A stretch of DNA of 64,000 nucleotides from Tritrichomonas musculus. Lineage: Eukaryota; Parabasalia; Tritrichomonadida; Tritrichomonadidae. Location: contig JAPFFF010000011.1 of NCBI GenBank assembly GCA_039105265.1, forward strand, positions 434,001 to 498,000. Direction: 5' to 3'. This document shows, in pieces, positions 37,670-46,534 of this stretch (positions within the stretch are counted from its first letter, which is position 1; the number at the start of each line of letters is the position of its first letter). The notes beneath the pieces were generated by a model. It made no database searches. It was not told the origin of the DNA and saw only the letters and a list, made by a program, of their open reading frames with translations. The translations under genes and the position numbers were made by a program.

Positions 37670-39537
37670 ATGTTATATCGTAATGAGAGATCACATAACC
37701 ATCAAATCGAAACAGGAAATGTATTGCATGCATTTGAAGAGATGCGTCATATGATTAACGTTAATGACGGAACACGTTCATTTTCATTCAGAACTGTTGA
37801 CTGTCATGATCAACCCGCACCGTTTACAGCAGGTCAATACTCACAAATCAGTTTAACTCATCCTGATCATTTCATAAGTGATGTTGACAAAGGATTTCTA
37901 ACATTTCATGTCAAACTAGATTTACAGTTGAATACCGATCTTGATAAATTGCGAACCATTGAAGACCCTCAACACTTCTACAAACTTTTTGTCGGTTTCA
38001 AATCATCAAATCAGTTGTTCGATCGTTTAGAGATTCTACATAATAATGTTAATGTCGGATATCAACAGAATGAATGTGTTCGTGAAGGTTTCTTATATTC
38101 TGCACTTAAACCAGAAACAGAAAAGAAAAGACGTAGATTCGTTCATTCATTATGGGAGAATGTAAGTCAATATTCACAAACAATGGCAGGAACGTATGTA
38201 AATCTGATGAATTTCAAAGAGAACGGTAGGGCACAAGTTGAATTTGATTTAAACCTTCCGTTTGATGACTTACTAGCATTACAGGCATTTGATCTGTTCC
38301 CAAACGGAATCATCGGTGATTTATCAATTCGTTTTCAAGTTAGCCCCGCTGGTCTTGTTTGGGCTGTTATTGATCCGTATGTGGTTGCTGAAACAAAAGC
38401 ATTTCTCGAAGATGATGAATCTGTTTCTGCTGAATCATTAGATAAACTTCGTGATTTAAAGGTTCGCGGTAAACTTAAACGTCAATTCACACAAATTGGT
38501 AATGAAGCAACCATTCCTTCCGTGTTTGATCAAACACTTACAATCAAATATCAAAGAATACATGCCGGTAATCCTGTTGAGGAAGATGAAACACCAAAAG
38601 AAGTTGTATTTCATTACACACCTGATGATTATGAGAAGTTTCATGTGAAAGAGTCTGATGTTAATAAAGGATCGTTTGCAGAAATGATTGCATCAGCTAA
38701 TCCCGATGCTCCATTGGCACCAGGGATGTTGTTAAAATCTTAGAAACAAAACATAAAGACATTGAATATTCAAACGGTGTTGCAACATTGACCTGCAATC
38801 AAATGACAATCACTCTTTGCAAATCAAACATGCAGGGCTACGGTGTTTGTGAAGCAACACGTCAAGGAATTGAAAACATTTTGAGACAAGGTTTAATCAT
38901 TCCTTCACAGAAGGTTGATTATCATGCTTTCCCTATTGCTGCCGCCGCAAACGGAATCAAATCAACATTGAACATACCTTTGATTAACGTTACAACGATA
39001 TCGGTTCTGTTTCCAAAGCATCATAATGATTTGACTGTATTTGAAAACCCTGTTTATCAAAACTGTTATTTGAACATAGGCGGTAAGAACTTCCCTGACG
39101 AGAACGTAGATACCATCGGTGCAAGATTCTTTGAAAATCAATTGACTGCCGGTGATTTAGACGCAATTACATTTCAATGTACAAAGGAATTTGAAGATTC
39201 ATTTACTATGCCAAAGAACGACTCACGAGGTAATCGATACAAAAACACTTTGTCTGATGCAACATCATTTGTATTCAATATTCAAACTGAAAGATCATCT
39301 GCAGGTTATTGTTATGATGGTTTAGACGGAGGTTTTGGTAATGTTCAAATTCAAATCAACGGTCAACCAATTCACACAGGTGTGAACGATACATATTATA
39401 ATGTAAATGAAGAAGGTACAGTTCATCCGCCCCCCTGTCAGTTATGTTTGTGCCGTGACACCTATTTTAGGCTGTCTCTCGAAGGTTTAGAATACGTTGA
39501 TGATGAAACGCCAAAAGGTTCGCAAGCTAATGAATAA
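37670..39537 (+). pseudogene. Major capsid protein gene (Polinton C), broken about once
   Basis: Starts MLYRNERSHNHQIETGN and matches the B capsid protein closely along its length (DGTRSFSFRTVDCHDQPAPF, GYCYDGLDGGFGN, DDETPKGSQ). The proline-rich linker of B is not present. Despite protein identity of roughly 80-90% by eye, many codons differ silently between B and C, so the sequence was under strong protein-level constraint for a long time. Confidence 0.72.
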
Positions 39538-39684
39538 ATAAACTGATTTCGATTGAAGGTTAAAATTACCCCTTTCTATATCTCTTTTCATTTTTGTGAT
39601 TCTTTGACTGTTTCCGTTCATGAGCGGTATTTGAAGGATCAAAACAAAAAGGCTTCATTTTAGTCTTTTATTTTTGCGATCAAA
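39538..39684. promoter_or_regulatory. Intergenic region upstream of integrase (Polinton C)
   Basis: Holds two related T-rich segments, CTTTTCATTTTTGTGATTC and CTTTTATTTTTGCGATCAAAATG, the second ending in the ATCAA-type initiator at the integrase start codon. Confidence 0.3.
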
Positions 39685-40800
39685 ATGAATGAATACATCG
39701 AAGACACAGCGAGTACACGCAGCTACAAAGAATCAATTAATTATCCTTTCAAATCTAAATACAAATACATCAAAGACACAAACATTAAAACCGAGCCATA
39801 CATACCGGATTACCAATTGAAAACAGTAAAGAAACTATCAAAGCCTAACTTCTCATTTGAGCCTCATTGTTGGGAAATGGATATAATGTTTGCATTAAAC
39901 AAAGCTTATCTCGTCCTAATCAATGTAAACACGAAATACTTAATTGTTGAACCGATTGCGGACAGAACTGAGTTAACTATAATCAAAGTAATTGATAAAC
40001 TAGTTAATAAAAGGAATATCAGAATTGAAACAATTAAATGTGATGGTGAACCAGCTTTTATATCAAATGCATTCAAAAGTTATTGCAACGGTGAAGAAAG
40101 ATACCAATCAAACAAACCGTCAATTAAATTCAAAGCTCCTAACAAAATAAAGTTAATCATTGATGATTCACATTTCACGAATGCTCATAAATGTGTTGAT
40201 GCTGTAATCAGAACATTACGAAATGCTTTCGGTCAATCACAACAACGAATGACAAACAATGTATTGATACAACAAATGGTTGCATGGTACAATAACACAC
40301 CTCATTCATCTCTTCGTTTATTGAATCCTTTATACACATCATTTGATGAAGAAACTGATGAATACCTTGACAAACGACAATCAAAATACATTTATCTTAC
40401 ACCTCAACAGATGCAAGACGATCGCGACTTTGAATGGCAGTACATAAGAGCGAAATCAATGCAATTGAAAGAGATTCAACAAAAACAACGATTTAAAGGT
40501 CTTTTGTCATACAAACCCAAAAATATAATACTCATTCACACTGATTACGGAAAAACAGAAAAGAAACATGAAAAGCGAAGAAGAGTATTTAATGAACTCG
40601 CTGAATTCATTTGCTATGAGTCTGGAAACGTTAAATGTAAACTATTAAATCCTTTGCGTCAAACTAACAAAACACTGAAGAATAAAACAATAATAACAGT
40701 TCCTATCATGTACACAAAATATGTTTGTTCATCAATAGATGCTTTGAATGATGATTATAAAATATTCTTTTTGGCTTATAAAACGCAAAATGAAAGCTAA
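39685..40800 (+). CDS. Polinton integrase, rve type (Polinton C)
   Basis: 371 residues. 'HCWEMDIMF' (first catalytic Asp), 'IKCDGEPAFIS' (second) and the helix 'AHKCVDAVIRTLRNAFG' followed by 'WYNNTPHSSLR' match the B integrase (18860-20245). A basic C-terminal region (KTEKKHEKRRRVFNELAEF) is shared too. Shorter than B by about 90 residues, mostly in the middle and an interdomain loop. The 3' end overlaps the penton-like gene by 11 bp, as in B. Confidence 0.82.
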   Translation: MNEYIEDTASTRSYKESINYPFKSKYKYIKDTNIKTEPYIPDYQLKTVKKLSKPNFSFEPHCWEMDIMFALNKAYLVLINVNTKYLIVEPIADRTELTIIKVIDKLVNKRNIRIETIKCDGEPAFISNAFKSYCNGEERYQSNKPSIKFKAPNKIKLIIDDSHFTNAHKCVDAVIRTLRNAFGQSQQRMTNNVLIQQMVAWYNNTPHSSLRLLNPLYTSFDEETDEYLDKRQSKYIYLTPQQMQDDRDFEWQYIRAKSMQLKEIQQKQRFKGLLSYKPKNIILIHTDYGKTEKKHEKRRRVFNELAEFICYESGNVKCKLLNPLRQTNKTLKNKTIITVPIMYTKYVCSSIDALNDDYKIFFLAYKTQNES

Positions 40801-41170
40801 ACAATCACAAGCAAAGCTTGGGTCAACGAAGTTGCCAATCACAAAACGATACTATCACACACAATCAAAAGATTTTAATCTTCCTGATGATTTCGTTTAT
40901 AGTCGCAACAAGAAGTACATTGTTGTTCAGTATTGTGGTGCTGTTGTCAATCAACATATTGTCGGTGATTTAATGGTTCATTCAGATATAGTTGAATTCA
41001 TGCCTTTCTGCGACCATTTCATAATGCTTGCTAACAGAAGACAAACGAAATGCCGTAAATATGAGTGTCTGAACAACACAAAGAAAGAATACAGGTTATG
41101 GTTCACAGACATGAAGGGAAACGTTATTGAACCTGAATCATTTATATTCAGTTGTTTATTAATTTATTGA
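40790..41170 (+). CDS. Penton-like minor capsid protein (Polinton C)
   Basis: 126 residues from the ATG at 40790 (MKAKQSQAKLG). 'KYIVVQYCGAVVNQ', 'VGDLMVHSDIVE', 'FIMLANRRQTKCRKYE' and 'YRLWFTDMKGNVIEPESF' match B (20239-20619). The start is set by similarity and by overlap with the integrase end. A single-jelly-roll penton role is inferred from the C-terminal strand signature. Confidence 0.55.
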   Translation: MKAKQSQAKLGSTKLPITKRYYHTQSKDFNLPDDFVYSRNKKYIVVQYCGAVVNQHIVGDLMVHSDIVEFMPFCDHFIMLANRRQTKCRKYECLNNTKKEYRLWFTDMKGNVIEPESFIFSCLLIY

Positions 41171-41183
41171 AGTATCAAAGAAT

Positions 41184-42158
41184 ATGTTTAATAATCTCGG
41201 TAATTTGTTTAAAACAAAGGAACAAATCGAGAAAGAAGAACGAGAGAAAGCAATACGTATACAAAGACAGAAAGTCCCTGAACAGGCACGTGATATAAGA
41301 AATAAAGCATTTGAACAGCAACAGATGGGAAACGCAAACGCACAATTATTTCGGGCACAAGCAAATGCATTGAAAACTCAATTACCACCGAGAAATAATT
41401 TACTGAATTACCAGAAACAAACAAATGACTTAGTATTAGATGAACAACAGGAATATAATGATTTTCGTTTGAAAAGAAAGCTTCAAGATTATCAATATGT
41501 TAACCGAGACCAGTATATCGATGATATGCAAGATGAATACCAGAAGACGAAACATGTTCGTTTCGGAAATCAACCGCCACCGCCACCACCACAAATGAAT
41601 CAATTTAATCAACCGCCACAGACATCAACATACTCAATACCTGTTATCAATTCACAGCCACAAACACCAAAAATAAATAAACATATTCAATTTGCTGACG
41701 CAACTACATCACCGTATATGAAGGATGCGGCAACATCTCCTTACAAATCACCGCAACAAACAAATAAGTTTGCTAATGCTGCGACATCTCCTTTCAAATC
41801 ACCACAAAATGAAGAAGTATCATTTGCAAATGCAAAAGTTTATCATGTATCTTCTTCATCTGACGACGATAATGATAACCCGCCAATAAAGTACGGATGG
41901 ATTGCTTTCAGTGATGATGAATCACCTCAACCGTATTCAGTGAGAAAAACATTTTCATCTTCATCTGATTCAGTACCTTCTGATTCATCTTCCGATACAT
42001 TCCCTAATGGTTCACCAAAAAATAAAAAACAAAGTAGCCCAAAACATAGACGTAGTAAAAAACAAACGAATTCACAACCGTTTCCAATACATAATGATTC
42101 TTTAAATACTGCGGGCAGTGACTCAATGAGAAGGAGGAGAAGAAGAAGACCGTCATAA
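41184..42158 (+). CDS. Low-complexity protein with basic C terminus (Polinton C)
   Basis: 324 residues, 13 bp after the penton-like gene. Gln/Glu/Arg-rich helical N terminus (KEQIEKEEREKAIRIQRQK), a Pro/Gln-rich middle with PPPPPQ, repeated 'FA(N/D)A.TSP(Y/F)KSPQ' motifs (about residues 170-210), a Ser/Asp-rich acidic part (SSSDDDN) and an Arg-rich end, MRRRRRRRPS. Probably disordered; the Arg tail could bind DNA inside a capsid. It occupies the position of the 391-residue B protein but shows no clear similarity to it. Confidence 0.65.
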   Translation: MFNNLGNLFKTKEQIEKEEREKAIRIQRQKVPEQARDIRNKAFEQQQMGNANAQLFRAQANALKTQLPPRNNLLNYQKQTNDLVLDEQQEYNDFRLKRKLQDYQYVNRDQYIDDMQDEYQKTKHVRFGNQPPPPPPQMNQFNQPPQTSTYSIPVINSQPQTPKINKHIQFADATTSPYMKDAATSPYKSPQQTNKFANAATSPFKSPQNEEVSFANAKVYHVSSSSDDDNDNPPIKYGWIAFSDDESPQPYSVRKTFSSSSDSVPSDSSSDTFPNGSPKNKKQSSPKHRRSKKQTNSQPFPIHNDSLNTAGSDSMRRRRRRRPS

Positions 42159-42227
42159 AAATAAAATCATCATTTTGCAAAAGAGGTTCAAGGTAGCTTC
42201 ATCAAATAATCATTAATTTATTTTTAT

Positions 42228-44738
42228 TTATTCAGGTACTTTGATATCATATCCTTCTGCTGCTGATAGTCTCTCAATCTTTTGTTTAGACATTTGAATC
42301 TTATATTCAATATATCCGCAACCCTTACCGTAAACTGTATCAATCCAGACGGCGATATTATTATTTGAAACCTCCTTTAACGTTTGAATATCTGTTGGGC
42401 TAGCAACCTTGATATAAGCTATTGTTTCATTAACATCAGTACCTGCAGGTGCAACTTTCTGAATTAAGTAATTAATGTTTTCGATAATGGTCTTAAACTC
42501 AGGATTCCAGCTACTAATATCTCTAGACCATTTACCGGTTTCGAAGACGATTGTCTTTTTAGATTTGTTTATGAAATCTTGTATGAGAGCAATACATTTC
42601 TTGTTATAATCAGATTTTTGTGTTTTCCTGTAATTCATCCATTCAACGTAATTCATCGGCTTCAAATTATGTTCTGTTTCAATTGCTTTCTTAACGGGAT
42701 TATCAAAGTGATATACAAATAATGCATTTGATATAGTAAGATAATTAACAACTTTTGATAATGGTTGTATTTCACTGAATATCTCCCAATAGACCTTCCA
42801 TATCTTAGAAAAGAGACTAGACCAGAATGAATTTGGTGATGCTCTGGTGCTGACTCTTGGTTTTCCTAATCTCAAATCAGAATAGTATTGAATGTACGGA
42901 GCGAGTCGTGTTTTGCTTGAGTCTTGAAGAATATATTTACCTGTATCCCAATCGATTTTCTCTTTGCTTTTCTCAAACATTTCATCAAGCCAGACATTAA
43001 ATGGTAATTTCTTTCGTTCTTCTGCTGTAGTAACCATTGTTTTCCAAACCTTCTTGTAAGGAGAAGCAAATACAAGCTTGTATCCGTTAATGATTTGTGG
43101 AACACCTCGTTTATCAACTAATATAATATCATCAACTTTATCACAGTTCAGGTCTGTTATCTCAATCTCTCCTGATGGGTCTTTAGCGTTGGTTGGAAGT
43201 AATCTGTATTTTGGTTTTCCGTCCGGGTCAAGATGTGTGTGACAATAAATTTTTGCCTGGTCTCGTGTAGCGGCAGCAGGAATGTATTTAACCCTGTAAT
43301 TTCCGTTAATGATTATATCAAGGAAGTTTTGTTTGTATAATGAGCTATTTTGGGTGTGTGATTGAATATTTAAGTTCCCAAATTTACCGATATTGCTAAG
43401 AACTGTTGGCGCATCTCTGTTTTCACGTTTACCTGTTGTTTTGATTTCTTGTTTGTATTGTTGCAATAATCGTTGAATTTCTTCTTCAGATGTTGGTGAC
43501 TCAAATTCTGCTCCTTTCTTAAAACGTGATTCATCGAAAGTATTAAGCTGATTGAACTTAACTTTTTTGGCAGGTCTCTTTACACGTTCATTGTACTGTT
43601 GAAACGTTTCATTAAGTTCTGTTTCATCATCCTCGTTAGCAATAAATGTTGTATCATCATCCATTTTATTACTCGAAAAATTATTATTATTATTGTTTGT
43701 TATTGGTTTGATTGATGGTGGTTTGATTGGTTGTATGACATCAGAGCCTTTGATAGGTTTTCTATTAATGATTGTGTCAAACACTCTGAAGAATGATGAT
43801 AAACCTGTAATTGATTTTCGTTCACTGGCGATATCAATGTTTCTCTTCATATTATCTCTGATAATTTCTAGTGTTTGATGTAATGCATCAACGTTTTCCT
43901 TTGCTTGTTCATCAAGTTTGTTTTGTGGTTTCTTTGCTGCTTCATAACATCTTGGTAGTACTTTGATCCAGGGTTGGTTATAGCCTAATTGCTCAAGCAA
44001 TTCTATATCATCATCTACCTGATCATAAGGAGACAGCAACAAGGATGATAGGTTATCTTCTTCTTCTTCTTCTAGTTCTGGGAAGTTAAATGATATTGAT
44101 GGCAGGGAATCTTCTTGCTCTAAAAAACTTGTATTCAGTAATTCATCAGAGTCGGTGGGTGTTATGCGTTTTCTTCTCGGAGTTCTTCGTTTATTGCTGT
44201 CAGGTGTTGGTTCATGTATGCTGGTTCTCTTTCTTCTTCCTTTGGTGGTTTGTGGTGTTTGAATCTTTCGTGGTGGTTTGATGGGTGATGAACGAAAACC
44301 GTCAGAACTATAATTTAAATCATCGTTGACAACAATATTAAAGTAATTGATGATTGTATCAAGACTTTTTTTATCTGTTGTGTACTCTCTTAAACTAAGG
44401 AATTTATTACCTTTACTTTTAATACCTGCATTGATTTTGTTCATCAATGAAACAAATCGACGAAACTTGACTTTCATTTCACGAATCTTTCCGACACTTC
44501 TTCCTGTATATTCATTGTTTTGTATCAAATACAACAAATTAATTAAATCATTGGGGTGTTCTAGTTTGTATGTACTGAGAAACGTGTTCTTAAAATAATC
44601 TATCGGGTCCTCTAGTTCATAATCATCATCATCATCATGTTTAGATACCTCACTATCAAATATAGTTTCATCATCAATATTACTACTTAAATCTAATTCA
44701 AAGCTATCAGATGAATTATTTTTATCTTGTTTTGACAT
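42228..44738 (-). CDS. Large conserved Polinton protein of unknown function (Polinton C)
   Basis: 836 residues. The N-terminal ~420 are acidic and low-complexity with basic patches (RRTPRRKRITP). The C-terminal ~380 form a folded region: 'YIPAAATRDQAKIYC', 'PKYRLLPTNAKDP', an acidic loop, DLNCDKVDDIILVDKRG (calcium-loop-like), 'NGYKLVFASPYKKVW', then a helical region with 'NSFWSSLFSKIWKVYW'. Element B has a broken relative at 21872-24370. A 'D.NGD...D.....d..G.P..vNGy' pattern is reminiscent of proteins in other large viruses, but I cannot name the family. Divergent from the fibre gene, 21 bp apart. Candidate virion structural or membrane protein. Confidence 0.7.
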   Translation of the reverse strand: MSKQDKNNSSDSFELDLSSNIDDETIFDSEVSKHDDDDDYELEDPIDYFKNTFLSTYKLEHPNDLINLLYLIQNNEYTGRSVGKIREMKVKFRRFVSLMNKINAGIKSKGNKFLSLREYTTDKKSLDTIINYFNIVVNDDLNYSSDGFRSSPIKPPRKIQTPQTTKGRRKRTSIHEPTPDSNKRRTPRRKRITPTDSDELLNTSFLEQEDSLPSISFNFPELEEEEEDNLSSLLLSPYDQVDDDIELLEQLGYNQPWIKVLPRCYEAAKKPQNKLDEQAKENVDALHQTLEIIRDNMKRNIDIASERKSITGLSSFFRVFDTIINRKPIKGSDVIQPIKPPSIKPITNNNNNNFSSNKMDDDTTFIANEDDETELNETFQQYNERVKRPAKKVKFNQLNTFDESRFKKGAEFESPTSEEEIQRLLQQYKQEIKTTGKRENRDAPTVLSNIGKFGNLNIQSHTQNSSLYKQNFLDIIINGNYRVKYIPAAATRDQAKIYCHTHLDPDGKPKYRLLPTNAKDPSGEIEITDLNCDKVDDIILVDKRGVPQIINGYKLVFASPYKKVWKTMVTTAEERKKLPFNVWLDEMFEKSKEKIDWDTGKYILQDSSKTRLAPYIQYYSDLRLGKPRVSTRASPNSFWSSLFSKIWKVYWEIFSEIQPLSKVVNYLTISNALFVYHFDNPVKKAIETEHNLKPMNYVEWMNYRKTQKSDYNKKCIALIQDFINKSKKTIVFETGKWSRDISSWNPEFKTIIENINYLIQKVAPAGTDVNETIAYIKVASPTDIQTLKEVSNNNIAVWIDTVYGKGCGYIEYKIQMSKQKIERLSAAEGYDIKVPE

Positions 44739-44759
44739 TGTTTAGTTTCTAATAAATTG

Positions 44760-44969
44760 ATGTTTACGATCGAGCAGAGCGGTCACGTAACAAAAACAAA
44801 TACTATTGACGGATTAATTAACGAATACATTAAAAGATATGTCGATAATTATGTTATCAAAGGTGATTCATCGAACGGTCACGGAATCACAGAGGAACAA
44901 TTGAATGAAGCTGTTAACGGATTGCGTGATTATGTTATCAACAATTACGCTTTATCAACTGATATACCT
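44760..44969 (+). pseudogene. Fibre-like gene start (Polinton C), interrupted by Polinton D
   Basis: Begins MFTIEQSGHVTKTNTIDGL, as in B at 24385, and keeps similarity through 'GLRDYVINNYALSTDIP'. Polinton D then begins. The remainder would lie on the far side of D, outside the window. Confidence 0.8.
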
Positions 44970-45271
44970 AGTAGTATAACGGTAGTGGGTGTTTCACACC
45001 ACACTACACACATGAAACTTACACTTTTGGTCTATTTTAATAACGAAAATGACAAAATGACAATCAAGAAGAGATGTCATGATTTACGTCTCGTGGCGCG
45101 TATATTTAATGTATAACCTCGATGTCAGAGCTGTTGGTGATGATTTCATGTGTTGCTATCATAAATGATATGCTCACCGCTAATAACAATGAATGAAATA
45201 TAATTTATTGATATCACAAATGAAACGATTAACTGACCCAATCGATTACACACCAATACCAAAGGAATACG
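44970..45271 (+). repeat. Polinton D left terminal inverted repeat
   Basis: About 302 bp; the inner 198 bp are checked against 63803-64000 (one mismatch). Just inside the tip is a hairpin: GTAGTGGGTG (44982-44991) pairs with CACACCACACTAC (44995-45007) with one bulge. The repeat extends into the coding start of the genes at both ends (45193 and 63881). Confidence 0.9.
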
Positions 45272-45483
45272 AGCGAATCGAATTAATTTATTTTCAACCA
45301 TTGAGTGTTCTGTTGAAACGAGATGATAAAACATTGAGTCAACAAATGAAGAAGCTGAAAGAAGAGACAAAAATAAAAATGTTCACTGATGAAACTTTCA
45401 ATATTGATGAGTATATAATAGATGAATGTTGTAATGGTCGAACGTATAGATTGATTTATAGCCCAATCAAAAATAATAAATGA
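45193..45483 (+). CDS. Small protein whose N terminus is encoded in the terminal repeat (Polinton D)
   Basis: 96 residues. The first 26 (MKYNLLISQMKRLTDPIDYT, then PIPKEY) are identical to those of the 62838-63881 protein because they lie in the terminal repeat. The rest (YERIELIYFQPLSVLLKRDD...) is unrelated to it. The frame stays open 70 codons beyond the repeat and its stop overlaps the next ATG (ATGA), which argues for a used gene. It may be a chance extension from the copied start. No family recognised. Confidence 0.45.
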   Translation: MKYNLLISQMKRLTDPIDYTPIPKEYERIELIYFQPLSVLLKRDDKTLSQQMKKLKEETKIKMFTDETFNIDEYIIDECCNGRTYRLIYSPIKNNK

Positions 45484-45764
45484 TTTTTTTAATGATGTCT
45501 AAAATGACTGAAAATAATAAATTAGATTTAAATCAATTCAATCAAACACCTATTATTAAATCTATGACAAAATCAAAGTCTATTGAAAATCTACAATTTG
45601 AAGATAAACCAAAACCACAACCAGAAGTTAAACGTGGAAGAAAAAGCAAATACGCTAATGATGAAGAGAGAAAGGAAGCAAGGAAAAGACAACAGAAAGA
45701 ATATCGTCAACGTAAAAAAAATGAATTGATAGAAATGAAAAAACAAATTGAAGAACATAAATAA
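45480..45764 (+). CDS. Basic-region (bZIP/AT-hook-like) small protein (Polinton D)
   Basis: Up to 94 residues; MSKMTENN at 45495 is an alternative start. The segment VKRGRKSKYANDEERKEARK is AT-hook-like followed by a basic helix, then QQKEYRQRKKNELIEMKKQI, resembling the basic region and start of a zipper. Similar K-R-G-R-x-x-K-Y-x-x-x-E-E-R proteins occur in large DNA viruses and virus-like elements. Probable DNA-binding regulator or packaging protein. Confidence 0.55.
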   Translation: MIFLMMSKMTENNKLDLNQFNQTPIIKSMTKSKSIENLQFEDKPKPQPEVKRGRKSKYANDEERKEARKRQQKEYRQRKKNELIEMKKQIEEHK

Positions 45765-45766
45765 AT

Positions 45767-46525
45767 TTATTTACTTATGATATCTCCAACGTTTGCATCA
45801 GTTGATGGTTTGATTTTGATTGTGATGAATAGTGGGCTAATTAGTTTAATTGGCTGATACATAAAATCAACGAGACGCATTTCAAGATATTTTAATGAAT
45901 CGCTATTAGTTTTTATTTTTATTGGCTTTGTTTGGTCATAGTTAACAATAAGTGGAGCTTGATTTAAAATCATTGAATCAATGTTTGCAATAACTGATGG
46001 TGTGTAATCTTTTTCACCAATTGAACTATAAACTGGCTGACCCTGTAGTGATACAAGATATAGTTTATTCGCATAATTTAAAACTGGTAAATCATGAATT
46101 ATATATGGTGTGTTATTTTTGATTTCAATTGGTAGTGTAGTGTTATATAGTCCAGTTAATAGTTTTATTCGATGACTGATAGATTTATTTGTGATATTTT
46201 TTGTTGAAAGCATGGTTATTGTATTGTCAGCGTTTACACTAAATGTTATAATATTAACACATTCATCATTTTTCATCTGTTGTTGGTTCATTTTTTTAAT
46301 TAATTCTTTGATTTCATATGAATATTTATTTTCAAATGTTATTTTTATTAATTGTTTTTCACCATCGATGAATTCAAAAGTGTCATCAGTCGTTGAATAT
46401 AAAATATTTGACATTGTGTTAATGGATGAAATATAATATTTGATATAACTACATTTCCACGGAATGTCAATGTTTAATGATACTGTGCTATAATCAGACG
46501 GTTTCGAATGAACAGAATATAACAT
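45767..46525 (-). CDS. Penton-like minor capsid protein (Polinton D)
   Basis: 252 residues, the usual Polinton penton size. Beta-rich. The C-terminal part has 'NKLYLVSLQGQPVYSSIG', 'APLIVNYDQTKPIKI' and 'SLKYLEMRLVDFMYQPIKL', ending in a hydrophobic strand, matching the penton pattern 'sL..leirl.D....pi.l..p....l'. Divergent from the fibre gene with 9 bp between start codons, so the vertex protein and fibre may be co-expressed. Assignment by pattern and neighbourhood. Confidence 0.6.
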   Translation of the reverse strand: MLYSVHSKPSDYSTVSLNIDIPWKCSYIKYYISSINTMSNILYSTTDDTFEFIDGEKQLIKITFENKYSYEIKELIKKMNQQQMKNDECVNIITFSVNADNTITMLSTKNITNKSISHRIKLLTGLYNTTLPIEIKNNTPYIIHDLPVLNYANKLYLVSLQGQPVYSSIGEKDYTPSVIANIDSMILNQAPLIVNYDQTKPIKIKTNSDSLKYLEMRLVDFMYQPIKLISPLFITIKIKPSTDANVGDIISK

Positions 46526-46534
46526 AATTTAATA

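Larger units (their letters stand above)
35784..44969. mobile_element. Polinton C, left part (interrupted by Polinton D)
   Basis: Begins AGTAGTTAACGG at 35784 after CTGGGA, the likely left target duplication. Genes from 36368 to 44969 match element B from 14136 onward in order and orientation, with strongly similar proteins. PolB, KilA-N and packaging ATPase are not in the visible part; they may be absent or lie beyond D. It is broken: about one break is seen in the capsid gene, and D interrupts the fibre gene. Its remaining right part is outside the window. Protein similarity with many silent differences shows B and C are separate lineages, not recent copies of each other. Confidence 0.85.
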
